Shown here in pieces: positions 1 to 7,052 of a DNA stretch of 21,455 nucleotides. Each line of letters begins with the position of its first letter. The stretch's first letter is position 1. The position numbers and the translations under genes were made by a program. Below the pieces are notes generated by a model that worked only from the letters and a program-made list of their open reading frames with translations, was not told the origin of the DNA and did no database searches. The DNA is from Candidatus Iainarchaeum sp. (GTDB lineage: Archaea > Iainarchaeota > Iainarchaeia > Iainarchaeales > JAAZKV01): positions 1 to 21,455 of the forward strand of contig JABHJM010000012.1 in NCBI GenBank assembly GCA_018691995.1, given 5' to 3'.

Positions 1-95
1 TTTAAGGGGCCGGTTCCAAAAGAAATATTTGTATCATCTTTAACATATTTTTCAAGTAATCCTTGTACGTGGTCATCAAGCATCATTTTTATCAT
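1..95 (-). CDS. N-terminal part of an unrecognised protein (runs off left edge)
   Basis: The minus strand opens with an ATG at 95 and stays open to base 1, giving 31 codons that begin MIKMMLDDHVQGLLEKY and end in a short glycine-containing stretch (FGTGPL). A GTGAT ribosome-binding motif lies about 8 nt upstream of this ATG (minus strand, around 104-108), which favours 95 over the in-frame ATGs at 86 and 83. The tRNA-Thr gene lies 54 nt upstream on the same strand, so the two may share a transcript. I do not recognise the family from so short a piece. Confidence 0.55.
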   Translation of the reverse strand, partial: MIKMMLDDHVQGLLEKYVKDDTNISFGTGPL

Positions 96-149
96 TTATA
101 CTTATCACTTTCTAAAATAAAAAGATATGTGTTATGTAGCAAATAGAAA

Positions 150-224
150 AGCCTACGATGAGATTCGCACTCATGATCTCTTCATTACCAATGAAGTGCA
201 TTAAGCTGACTATGCTACGTAGGC
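150..224 (-). tRNA. tRNA-Thr (anticodon GGT)
   Basis: The minus strand folds as a full cloverleaf. The acceptor arms GCCTACG and CGTAGGC pair perfectly, the D stem is GCAT/ATGC, the anticodon stem is CTTCA/TGAAG around loop TTGGTAA (anticodon GGT), and the T stem is ATGAG/CTCAT. The discriminator is U, as is usual for archaeal tRNA-Thr. No CCA is encoded. The T loop reads TGCGAAT, so the nearly universal U at position 55 is G here. A TATA-like TTTAAAAT lies about 26-33 nt upstream, overlapping the hisD stop region. Confidence 0.93.
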
Positions 225-258
225 GTGTAAAAATAAAAGAGTAGAAAATTATTTTAAA

Positions 259-1500
259 TTACTTTTCTCGTCTGATTTCAGCTGCTAATTTGTGTGCCAT
301 TAATCCTTCAACATTTGCAATTTCTGCAGCAGTATCAATTAGTTTTGAAGGGTTTTTAATTTTTTGATGGGTTTGCATTTTAATAAAATCTCTAACTGAT
401 AAACCAGAAGTATATTTTGCACTTCCATTTGTTGGAAGAGTGTGGTTTGTTCCAGAACAATAATCTCCAAATGCTTCAGCAGCGTATTTTCCAACAAATA
501 GTGAACCGTAATTAATTAATTTTTTAATAATTGCATCTGGTTTTTTTATTTGAAGTTCTAAATGTTCAGGTGCTCTTTTGTTTGAAATTTCAATAGCTTC
601 TTCTAAATCTTTTACAATAATTATTTTTCCGTTTTGTAATGATTGTTCAATAATTTCTCGTGTTTCAAGTGTAACTAAATGTTTTTCAATTTGTTTTACA
701 ACTTTTTCAGCTAATTTTTTTGAAGTTGTTAACAAAAATGGTTTTGCATTTGAATCGTGTTCTGCTTGTGCTAATAAATCAGCAGCAATAAAATCTGCTT
801 TTCCACTTTCATCAGCTATAATCAATACTTCACTAGGCCCAGCAATAAAATCAAGTCCAACTTCCCCATAAACCTCGTTTTTTGCTGCAACAACATATTT
901 GCTTCCAGGTCCAACAATTTTATTTACTGCGGGGACAGTTTCTGTTCCATAAGCCATTGCTCCAATAGCTTGTACTCCCCCAACATTAAATATTCGATCA
1001 GCCCCAGCAATATCTGCTGCAACAACAGTAACACTTCTCATTTTTGGAGAACAAACAATTACTTCTTTAACACCAGCAACTTTTGCTGGAATAACACACA
1101 TTAATGCAGTTGAAGGTAAAGGATAATTTCCTCCGGGAACATAACACCCAACTTTTTCTATTGGGATAATTCTTTGTCCAATAGTAGCTCCATCTACTTC
1201 TATTTCAAAATCTTTAAAACATTCAAGTTGTTTTTTTGCAAAAATTTTGATATTTTTTGCTGCATGTTTTAGTGCTTCAATAGTTTTTTTATCAACTCTA
1301 CTGTAAGCATATTCTATTTGTTTTTTTGTCATTTCAAATTTGTCAATATCAATTCCATCAAACATTTGAGAGTATTTTTTTATTGCTTCATCTCCGCCAT
1401 CCTTTACTCCTTGTAAAATTTGTCTCACGACTTCAATATTATGGGGGCCTTTGTACTCAAAAAAATCTTTTGGTATTTCTTTACTTGTAATTATTTCCAT
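259..1500 (-). CDS. hisD: Histidinol dehydrogenase
   Basis: HisD oxidises L-histidinol to L-histidine with two NAD+ (EC 1.1.1.23), the last two steps of histidine biosynthesis, in the cytoplasm. The 413-residue protein is close to the usual length of about 430. Expected residues are present: the GPSEVLI segment (221-227), the zinc ligands Gln245 and His248 in AQAEHD, the catalytic pair Glu312-His313 in PEHLE, Asp346 in FGDYCSG, His353 in TNHTLPT, and His403 in EGLMAH. Start: ATG at 1500 with GTGAT 3-8 nt upstream. It is the last gene of the minus-strand unit tRNA-His - hisS - HAD phosphatase - hisD, 78 nt after the phosphatase. Some HisD relatives act on other substrates, but the intact active site and the neighbouring histidine genes support the standard role. 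Confidence 0.95.
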   Translation of the reverse strand: MEIITSKEIPKDFFEYKGPHNIEVVRQILQGVKDGGDEAIKKYSQMFDGIDIDKFEMTKKQIEYAYSRVDKKTIEALKHAAKNIKIFAKKQLECFKDFEIEVDGATIGQRIIPIEKVGCYVPGGNYPLPSTALMCVIPAKVAGVKEVIVCSPKMRSVTVVAADIAGADRIFNVGGVQAIGAMAYGTETVPAVNKIVGPGSKYVVAAKNEVYGEVGLDFIAGPSEVLIIADESGKADFIAADLLAQAEHDSNAKPFLLTTSKKLAEKVVKQIEKHLVTLETREIIEQSLQNGKIIIVKDLEEAIEISNKRAPEHLELQIKKPDAIIKKLINYGSLFVGKYAAEAFGDYCSGTNHTLPTNGSAKYTSGLSVRDFIKMQTHQKIKNPSKLIDTAAEIANVEGLMAHKLAAEIRREK

Positions 1501-1578
1501 ACAATCACATTTTCAATTTTTTTCACATTATTTAAAACAATTTTTGCGCCCACATATTCTAAAACCTTTGCTAAATGG

Positions 1579-2313
1579 TTATTTCTCCAACTTTTCTGCA
1601 AAATCGTTGACTGCAGTCGATATTTTAGTGTAATCGGGGATTGACATTATAACCTGGGCTCCTGAATTTTCAATTAACGTTTTGTCTTTTGAAACAGCTA
1701 TTCCAAGTCCGCCTGAAGCAGTAATTGCTTTGATAAAAAAATGATCGTGTTTTCCATCCCCAACGCCAACACAATTTTTTAGCAGAATGTTATTTTTGGT
1801 AGTGATCTCTTTTAGAGCATCTTCTTTTTTTTCTGCTTCTAAAACAGGGCCAATAAATTTAGTTATTTTTTCGTTCTCTTTTAATAATTTTGTTGCAATT
1901 ACATTTTCAATTGGAATTCCAAGTTTTTTTGCAATTCCTCTTGCAATCGGTTCAAAACTTGAAGAAATAATAAAAACATTATTGCCATATTTCCTCATGA
2001 AATCTGAGAAAAATTTTTCTGCCCCTTCATAAATTGGAAGAGCATTAACAAGTTCTTCAAACTTGTTTAATGGAATTCCTTTGTTTTCTTCAATAATTTC
2101 TTTACAAATAAGTTCTACATCCATCCCAGGATAAATCTCTTCAATGGGAATGTTATAAAGATCTGCAACTTTTTTTGGATTGTTTTTTGACCATTCATAA
2201 ATTTCTTCTCCCTTTTCTTTTTTTCCAAATTCATCAAATAAAGAAAATATTGTATCCGTTGAAACAATGGTTTCATCCATATCAAAAAACAATGCTATTT
2301 TTTCATTTTCCAT
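1579..2313 (-). CDS. HAD-family phosphatase (SerB-like; candidate histidinol-phosphatase)
   Basis: A 244-residue HAD hydrolase of the phosphoserine-phosphatase (subfamily IB) type, which removes phosphate through an aspartyl intermediate. Motif I is FFDMDET (nucleophile Asp11, acid/base Asp13), motif II is IISSS (Ser117-119), the motif III lysine is probably Lys162 or Lys163, and motif IV is GDGKHD (Asp186, Asp190). The usual GDGxND asparagine is replaced by His189. The helical cap lies roughly at residues 20-95. It starts 12 nt after the hisS stop, with GTGAGATT just before the ATG, and hisD follows, so it is co-transcribed. The family fits phosphoserine phosphatase. The context suggests histidinol-phosphate phosphatase, a step filled by HAD enzymes in some organisms. 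The substrate is not decided by sequence. Confidence 0.75.
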   Translation of the reverse strand: MENEKIALFFDMDETIVSTDTIFSLFDEFGKKEKGEEIYEWSKNNPKKVADLYNIPIEEIYPGMDVELICKEIIEENKGIPLNKFEELVNALPIYEGAEKFFSDFMRKYGNNVFIISSSFEPIARGIAKKLGIPIENVIATKLLKENEKITKFIGPVLEAEKKEDALKEITTKNNILLKNCVGVGDGKHDHFFIKAITASGGLGIAVSKDKTLIENSGAQVIMSIPDYTKISTAVNDFAEKLEK

Positions 2314-2325
2314 AATCTCACATAA

Positions 2326-3561
2326 TTAATTTTTTAAGAATTCTTTAATATTAGCAACTTTTTGTTCAAGGGTTTCTTGACTACCCGTTTTTAGATTTTT
2401 TATAGTAATTTTGTTTTCTTTTATTTCATCTTCTCCAATTATTCCAATATAAGTGTATCCTTTTTTTTCTGCAAAATCCATTCCTTTTGAAATATTTTTG
2501 CCAGCAAGGTCAACTTCAACAAAAATTCCTTCTTGTCTAAGAGTGTCTCCAATTTTTACTATTTCGCTAGGATTTACTTTAATTCCTATCAAAAATAGCC
2601 CTTCTGTGGCTGTTTTGAATCCTTTTTCTTTCAAAATATCAAATAATCTGCTCACTCCATAAGATATTCCAACAGCTGGAGTGTCTTGTCCATCATAATT
2701 GCCAACAAGCTTGTCAAATCGTCCTCCACCACCAACACTTGGCCCATTATCTACTTTTATTTCAAAAACAATCCCAGTGTAGTATTCAAGGCCTCTTGCA
2801 AGAGCTGCATTATATTCAACAAAATCAAGTTTATTTTCTTTGCACATTTCACTAAACTCTTTTACTTCTGCAAGACCATTACTCGACTGTCCTACAATTT
2901 GTGTGATTTCTTCTAAGTCATTTTTTACAATAATATCGACAATATTCGCATCAATTTCTTTTTCTACTAACATTGCTTTGCAATCTTTTTCTCCGACTTT
3001 ATCAAGTTTGTCAAGAATTCTCATTGTTTCAATTTCTTTTCCTTTTGCAAAATTTGAAATAAGTTCTTCAAGTAATTTTCTTGAATTAAAAATAACTTTT
3101 GGCGAGAGTCCGAGTTTTTTGAAAACATCTCTTGTAACAAGCATTACTTCTAACTCTGCTTCTAAACCTTTAACTCCAAGAATATCAATGTCGGCTTGTT
3201 TAAATGCACGGTATCTTTTTGCTTGTGGTCGATCATATCGATATACTTCTTCAATTGCATATCTTTTGTAAGGCATCTTTAATTGATTAGAGCTAGCAAT
3301 CCTTCCCAGGGGAACAGTCAAATCAAAACGAAGTCCAAGTTCACGATCTCCCTTATCTTTGAAATAATAAATTTCATTTTTAATTTCTTCTCCTGCTGCA
3401 CTTTTTGCTGCGAGCAAATCAAAGTTTTCAACAGCTGGAGTATATTGGGGTAAGTATCCATAGCTTGCAAAGACTTTTCGACAATTTCCTTCAATAAATT
3501 CTTGTATACAAGCATCAGACCCAATTAAGTCTCTCATTCCTCTTACTGTTTGAAATCCCAT
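2326..3561 (-). CDS. hisS: Histidyl-tRNA synthetase
   Basis: A class II aminoacyl-tRNA synthetase that charges tRNA-His (EC 6.1.1.21). The N-terminal core has FDLTVPLGR, the motif 2 region with YRYDRPQAKRYRAF, the family-specific histidine-binding segment LARGLEYYTG, the GGGGRFDKL loop and motif 3 GISYGVSRL. A C-terminal anticodon-binding domain follows (about the last 95 residues). The open frame can begin at a GTG at 3570, but that GTG is part of a GTGAT ribosome-binding site, so the ATG at 3561 (MGFQTVRGMRD) is the better start, giving 411 residues. The tRNA-His gene ends 22 nt upstream on the same strand, so synthetase and cognate tRNA are almost certainly one transcript. The HAD phosphatase follows after 12 nt. 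Confidence 0.96.
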   Translation of the reverse strand: MGFQTVRGMRDLIGSDACIQEFIEGNCRKVFASYGYLPQYTPAVENFDLLAAKSAAGEEIKNEIYYFKDKGDRELGLRFDLTVPLGRIASSNQLKMPYKRYAIEEVYRYDRPQAKRYRAFKQADIDILGVKGLEAELEVMLVTRDVFKKLGLSPKVIFNSRKLLEELISNFAKGKEIETMRILDKLDKVGEKDCKAMLVEKEIDANIVDIIVKNDLEEITQIVGQSSNGLAEVKEFSEMCKENKLDFVEYNAALARGLEYYTGIVFEIKVDNGPSVGGGGRFDKLVGNYDGQDTPAVGISYGVSRLFDILKEKGFKTATEGLFLIGIKVNPSEIVKIGDTLRQEGIFVEVDLAGKNISKGMDFAEKKGYTYIGIIGEDEIKENKITIKNLKTGSQETLEQKVANIKEFLKN

Positions 3562-3583
3562 AATAATCACTTAATAATAAAAA

Positions 3584-3656
3584 GGCCGGCACCGAGAATT
3601 GAACCCGAGTCCCACGGACCACAACCGTGGATTCTAACCACTAAACTATACCAGCC
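3584..3656 (-). tRNA. tRNA-His (anticodon GTG), G-1 encoded
   Basis: The minus strand gives a complete cloverleaf. The anticodon stem is CACGG/CCGTG around loop TTGTGGT (anticodon GTG), the T arm is TCGGG-TTCAATT-CTCGG, and the acceptor is GCTGGTA/TGCCGGC. An extra 5' G (position -1, base 3656) faces C73, the identity feature of tRNA-His, and it is encoded in the DNA. No CCA is encoded. A TATA-like TTTATAC lies about 45 nt upstream (near 3700). The hisS start codon comes only 22 nt after the tRNA end. Confidence 0.96.
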
Positions 3657-3668
3657 ATTCTCCTCCCA

Positions 3669-3687
3669 ACTTTACTTTTAGTAAAGT
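3669..3687. repeat. Perfect 7-bp inverted repeat upstream of tRNA-His
   Basis: ACTTTAC-TTTTA-GTAAAGT is a perfect 7-bp hairpin with a 5-base loop, 12 nt upstream of the tRNA-His 5' end and just downstream of its probable TATA box. It could be a protein-binding operator or part of the tRNA 5' leader. No function is shown by the sequence. Confidence 0.4.
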
Positions 3688-3764
3688 CACTATAGAAGTA
3701 TAAACTTAAGATTTTGAAATAATTAAAAAGGTTCTGACGACTAATTAAAGAATCATCAGCATAG

Positions 3765-3810
3765 ATGAAGTAACTCACTTTTTGTGTTCTTCATACTAAT
3801 CTTACTTCAT
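3765..3810. repeat. 9-bp inverted repeat in the tRNA-His / small ORF intergenic region
   Basis: ATGAAGTAA (3765-3773) and TTACTTCAT (3802-3810) are perfect inverse complements around a 28-base loop. They lie in the 219-base gap between tRNA-His and the small gene at 3876, which otherwise holds only AT-rich promoter-like sequence. The repeat may be an operator or RNA hairpin. Confidence 0.35.
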
Positions 3811-3875
3811 TATTATCTTTTTAAAGCTATCTTTTAAGGTAAACTTAATTAACCCCAAAAGATACTAGAATTATT

Positions 3876-4046
3876 ATGGTTGACTTTTTGAAAAGAAAAG
3901 AAATTAAAGTTGCTCTTACAAAGACTAGTAAAATAAAAGGAAAGAAGATTCGTCATCGGGCTCAAAAAGCAAAAGTGTTATTACAGTCGCATAAAAGTAG
4001 AAAACCAACTCATCATAAAAAAGTTGTAATAAAAAAAGCTAATTAG
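3876..4046 (+). CDS. Small lysine-rich basic protein (56 aa)
   Basis: An ATG at 3876 opens 56 codons beginning MVDFLKRKEIKVALTKTSKI and ending in KKVVIKKAN. About a third of the residues are Lys, Arg or His, including KGKKIRHRAQKAK and SHKSRKPTHHKK. Such composition suits a nucleic-acid-binding or ribosome-associated protein, but I recognise no family. There is no clear ribosome-binding site; AT-rich sequence upstream could give a leaderless transcript. The stop overlaps the stop of the convergent NosD/MopE gene, both lying in the palindrome CTAATTAG (4039-4046). Moderately confident that it is real, because the frame is compositionally protein-like and fills the gap exactly. Confidence 0.5.
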   Translation: MVDFLKRKEIKVALTKTSKIKGKKIRHRAQKAKVLLQSHKSRKPTHHKKVVIKKAN

Positions 4047-5373
4047 TCCAAGCTTTTTCTTCTATCCAGTTAATTAATGTGCCTTTTGTACAACCATATT
4101 TTAATTCTCCATTATTTCTTCCTGGTTTATATTCAAGTATTTGTAAACAACTGCATCCATAAGTATCAACTAATGAATAATTACTTTCAATCAATTCTTT
4201 TTTCTTTATTGTTTCAAATACTCCGTCTCCATCAATATCTGCATAATTATTTGGTTTTAATTTAACAGCATCGGCATTACTGGAAGGGCACATATCTTCT
4301 TGATCTTCTACTCCGTCATTATCATTGTCTGGATCAACACAGTCTGCTATTCCGTCGTTGTCACTATCATCAAATTCTTCATCTATTTCAGTATCACAAT
4401 CATTGTCTATCCCGTCACAAGTTTCAGGTGCGCCTGGATTAATGTTTGGATTATCATCATTACAATCTTCATCTTCATTGTATCCATCTCCATCATTATC
4501 GATGATAGTTAGATAAACCAAAGGAGCATAATCAAAACTAATTCCTCCGGGAATTGCGTGTGGAGTATCTCCAATTCCATCATTATCAGCATCAACACCT
4601 AAGTAGTCACTAAAATAATTCCCCCCTAGCTTTGGTCCGCCAATAATATTTGTTCCAAAAGAAACTGGTTCATTCCAAATAATGTTTGAATCATCAGTAA
4701 CATTTGTAGTATTATCAAAATAATTGTTGTACACGTTGTTTGTGAACATACTATAATATCCAGTAGTGTATGCACCCTGAACTATTAATCCTGTTGCATT
4801 GCTTGAAATATTATTATCATGGATTTCATTGTTTAAAGGGAACCAATTATTGTAATTTCTTCCAAGAAACATTCCATAATTATTATTGTTGTGAATATAA
4901 TTATTTTTTATATCAGTAAACCATGCTCCTTGTATGTTTACTCCATAATTACAATTGTAAATTTCATTATTTTCAAGGGTGTTACCATTTGAATTGTTTA
5001 TTTTTATTCCAATATTACATTCATTTATTACACAATTTTTTATTGTTGCACGCAGGGTTGTTGGGGCCATACTTCCCCCATAAACATAAATAAGAGAAGA
5101 GAGTCCTGTGCTAGTATTGTTTCTTGTTAATACTGCTCCGTTACAATCAAGGTCAGCATAAGTGTCAGTGAAATTATATGCTAGACGAACATATTTTGTT
5201 AAACCCAAGTCATAGGTTTTTTGACAAAGCGTTGTGTCCTTTCTTATTCCATAAAAAGAACCATAATCAGTAACTTTTCCAGCATAAGTTGATGGGTCTT
5301 CAAGATCAACACATGCTGCTGAAACAAAACCTAGTAAAAGAACTAATACAATTAAACCGATTAATAATCTCAT
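4039..5373 (-). CDS. Secreted NosD-like beta-helix protein with MopE-type metal-binding repeats
   Basis: The protein starts with a Sec-type signal peptide (MRLLIGLIVLVLLLGFVSA) followed by Cys. A right-handed parallel beta-helix follows, with many NNxIxxNxxG-like rungs (for example NNYIHNNNNYGMFLGRNYNN), as in the NosD/CASH family. The next segment is Asp-rich: DNDGDGYNEDEDCNDDNPNI, then PGAPETCDGIDNDCD, the MopE/thrombospondin type 3 pattern that binds calcium or copper. A Cys-containing tail ends the protein. It probably sits outside the cell membrane as a surface or adhesion protein. An ATG at 5382 is also in frame, but the one at 5373 has GAGATG at better spacing and a cleaner signal-peptide N terminus. 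The upstream neighbour (5491-6273) is also a surface beta-helix protein. Confidence 0.8.
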   Translation of the reverse strand: MRLLIGLIVLVLLLGFVSAACVDLEDPSTYAGKVTDYGSFYGIRKDTTLCQKTYDLGLTKYVRLAYNFTDTYADLDCNGAVLTRNNTSTGLSSLIYVYGGSMAPTTLRATIKNCVINECNIGIKINNSNGNTLENNEIYNCNYGVNIQGAWFTDIKNNYIHNNNNYGMFLGRNYNNWFPLNNEIHDNNISSNATGLIVQGAYTTGYYSMFTNNVYNNYFDNTTNVTDDSNIIWNEPVSFGTNIIGGPKLGGNYFSDYLGVDADNDGIGDTPHAIPGGISFDYAPLVYLTIIDNDGDGYNEDEDCNDDNPNINPGAPETCDGIDNDCDTEIDEEFDDSDNDGIADCVDPDNDNDGVEDQEDMCPSSNADAVKLKPNNYADIDGDGVFETIKKKELIESNYSLVDTYGCSCLQILEYKPGRNNGELKYGCTKGTLINWIEEKAWTN

Positions 5374-5490
5374 TTTTAACATCTCAACAGTAAGTATAAT
5401 GGATGATTGTTCTTTAAAATTGATCGGAAATATTTTTTTCTTAAAAATTCGTCAAAATAGGTATTCAAAGGATTTCTTATTTTTTTCCAT

Positions 5491-6273
5491 TTAGCAAGTA
5501 TCAAATTGACTTTGAACGGTTGAGCTACAAATGCCCCATCTTGGCACTGGATAGAAGGTGTCAGCTTTTGTATTTTCAACAGTTAGGTTTGGGATATCTA
5601 CTGAAGAACTATATGCTAATGCGCAGTGGACAGATGTGCTACAAAAATCAGAATCTTTTATTGTTATAGTTCCTTTTCCGCTATCGTTGAGATTATCATA
5701 AAGAGTTAATCCAAAATCTGAATTAACAACTGTAATATTTTCTAAGTTTATATTTTCTGTTTCAGAACCCATAATCAATATTCCTCTTCCACTATAAGAA
5801 TTGTTTTCTAAAATACAATCTTTTAGGGTAATATTTTTTCCATTGGAAACTCGAATTATTTGAACACTATAAGGGGGGGTGCTAGATGCGTTTGTTTTTG
5901 TTATTTTATGCCCTGTGCAATCAATTGTTACTCCTTCGTCAGCTGAACCGAGATCATAAAAAAAATCATTTTCTACTCCTCCAGCATTATAAATGATGTC
6001 TTCTGTAATAAAATACGTTTTGTTGATTTCCCATTCGCCAGCATCAATTTTGTTTCCTGTCAACTCTATTTGTCCACTTGCAATTCTATGTTGAATGTCC
6101 AAAGCAGACATACTCTCTACTTGGGCTGTCATTGCGCTTTGACTTTGAGTCTCTCCGCCAGCTAATGCACCAGTTATTGCAATAATAACAAGGGCTACAA
6201 CAAGAATTGCTGCTGCGATTATAAGTAAGTACTCAATCGCACCTTGTCCTTTTAATCTAGGGTTTCTTTTCAT
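5491..6273 (-). CDS. Class III signal peptide (pilin-like) protein with beta-helix domain
   Basis: The N terminus is an archaeal class III (type IV pilin-like) signal: a basic stretch MKRNPRLK, then GQGAIEYLLIIAAAILVVAL. The QGAIEYLL box is the hallmark, with cleavage expected before Q by the archaeal prepilin peptidase (FlaK/EppA type), leaving a hydrophobic helix that anchors or assembles the protein. Residues from about 75 onward form beta-helix-like rungs (VTIDCTGHKI, NITLKDCILENNSYSGRGI, NINLENITVVNSDFGLTLYD). The tail has several cysteines. 260 residues is long for a pilin, so this may be a minor or adhesive pilin. It is 108 nt upstream of the NosD/MopE gene, same strand. Confidence 0.75.
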   Translation of the reverse strand: MKRNPRLKGQGAIEYLLIIAAAILVVALVIIAITGALAGGETQSQSAMTAQVESMSALDIQHRIASGQIELTGNKIDAGEWEINKTYFITEDIIYNAGGVENDFFYDLGSADEGVTIDCTGHKITKTNASSTPPYSVQIIRVSNGKNITLKDCILENNSYSGRGILIMGSETENINLENITVVNSDFGLTLYDNLNDSGKGTITIKDSDFCSTSVHCALAYSSSVDIPNLTVENTKADTFYPVPRWGICSSTVQSQFDTC

Positions 6274-6310
6274 GCTAGAATAATAGTTTTTATACTATAT
6301 AAATTTTTTG

Positions 6311-6964
6311 TTATAATATCTTTTTCCTTACTGCATTTGCACTTGAACGTTTTGTTAAAATTAAAACTTTCATTCCTGCTTTTATTTTTTCAGTAGGGTT
6401 TGGAATTACAAGATTTCCTTCTTGATATAAACCAATGATTGCGCTTCCAGCTGGACTCTCAATATCTTTTACTTTTTTTCCATTAAGTTTACTTTTAGCA
6501 GTAACTTTAATTTCCATTATTTCTGCATCTCCTCGAGAAATAAATGCTAGGTCTAAAACTTCTGGTTTTGTAATTAGTTCTTCAATGTACCCAGCTGCAG
6601 CAGCTTCAGGATGAATTACAACATCAATTCCAAGTTTTTCAAGAACATCTTCATTATAATCAATTCGACTAATCCTAGCAGCAACTTGTTTTGCTCCAAG
6701 ATCTTTTGCTAAAAGACAAATTATCATATTAGTTTCATCAGCTCCAGTTAATGCTACAACAGCATCAGCTTCTTTAATATCAGTTTTTTGTAGAACCTTT
6801 GGGTCAGTTGCATCTCCATTAATTGCAACAATATCTAAGTCATTTGCAATTTTATCACAGCGTTCTGCATCTTTATCAATTACAACACATTCGTGACTCT
6901 CTTCAAGAAGTAAATGTGCTAAGTAGTAACCTAAATTTCCTGCTCCAATAATTACAATATACAT
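6311..6964 (-). CDS. trkA: Trk potassium uptake regulatory subunit TrkA (RCK domain)
   Basis: A cytoplasmic RCK protein that gates the TrkH potassium channel by binding NAD(H) or other nucleotides. The Rossmann fold begins MYIVIIGAGNLG (GxGxxG at 7-12), with the ribose-binding acidic residue Asp30 in VVIDKD, then INGDATD and ALTGADETN. An RCK-C domain follows from about residue 130 (DAEIMEIKVTAKSKLNGKKV). It is a single-unit 217-residue protein, about half the double-unit bacterial TrkA, as is common in archaea. The frame extends to a TTG at 6976, but the ATG at 6964 sits just after GAGTGATAAG, a ribosome-binding site. A TATA-like TTATTTAAAC lies about 32 nt upstream. Its partner trkH is at 7535-9013. 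Confidence 0.92.
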   Translation of the reverse strand: MYIVIIGAGNLGYYLAHLLLEESHECVVIDKDAERCDKIANDLDIVAINGDATDPKVLQKTDIKEADAVVALTGADETNMIICLLAKDLGAKQVAARISRIDYNEDVLEKLGIDVVIHPEAAAAGYIEELITKPEVLDLAFISRGDAEIMEIKVTAKSKLNGKKVKDIESPAGSAIIGLYQEGNLVIPNPTEKIKAGMKVLILTKRSSANAVRKKIL

Positions 6965-6991
6965 CTTATCACTCAACTTTAGGTTTTTGTT

Positions 6992-7001
6992 GTTTAAATA
7001 A
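6992..7001 (-). promoter_or_regulatory. Probable TATA box of trkA
   Basis: Minus-strand TTATTTAAAC is centred 32 nt upstream of the trkA ATG. This spacing is typical of archaeal promoters with very short leaders. Prediction from motif and spacing only. Confidence 0.35.
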
Positions 7002-7052
7002 GTTTTGATTGGATTGGTTTTTATTTAAATAATCTTTTACTAGTATTTAATT

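Noticed and set aside
578..871. Plus-strand open frames opposite hisD, hisS, polB, trkH and the HerA-like gene (for example 578-871, 2840-3271, 15140-15481)
   Set aside because: They are antisense shadows of well-supported genes, with Phe/Ser/Ile-rich translations typical of reversed AT-rich coding sequence.
3559..3570. GTG at 3570 as the hisS start
   Set aside because: The GTG is part of the GTGAT ribosome-binding site for the ATG at 3561; the protein aligns with the family from MGFQTVRGM.
3720..3840. Box C/D small RNA in the intergenic region after tRNA-His
   Set aside because: CTGA- and TGATGA-like pieces occur, but no properly spaced C, D', C', D set was found on either strand.
5376..5579. 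Minus-strand 67-codon frame between the two beta-helix genes
   Set aside because: It overlaps the 3' end of the class III signal gene in another frame and has no ribosome-binding site or protein-like composition.
6962..6976. TTG at 6976 as the trkA start
   Set aside because: The TTG lies in the ribosome-binding site region (GAGTGATAAG), and the Rossmann fold begins right at the ATG at 6964.
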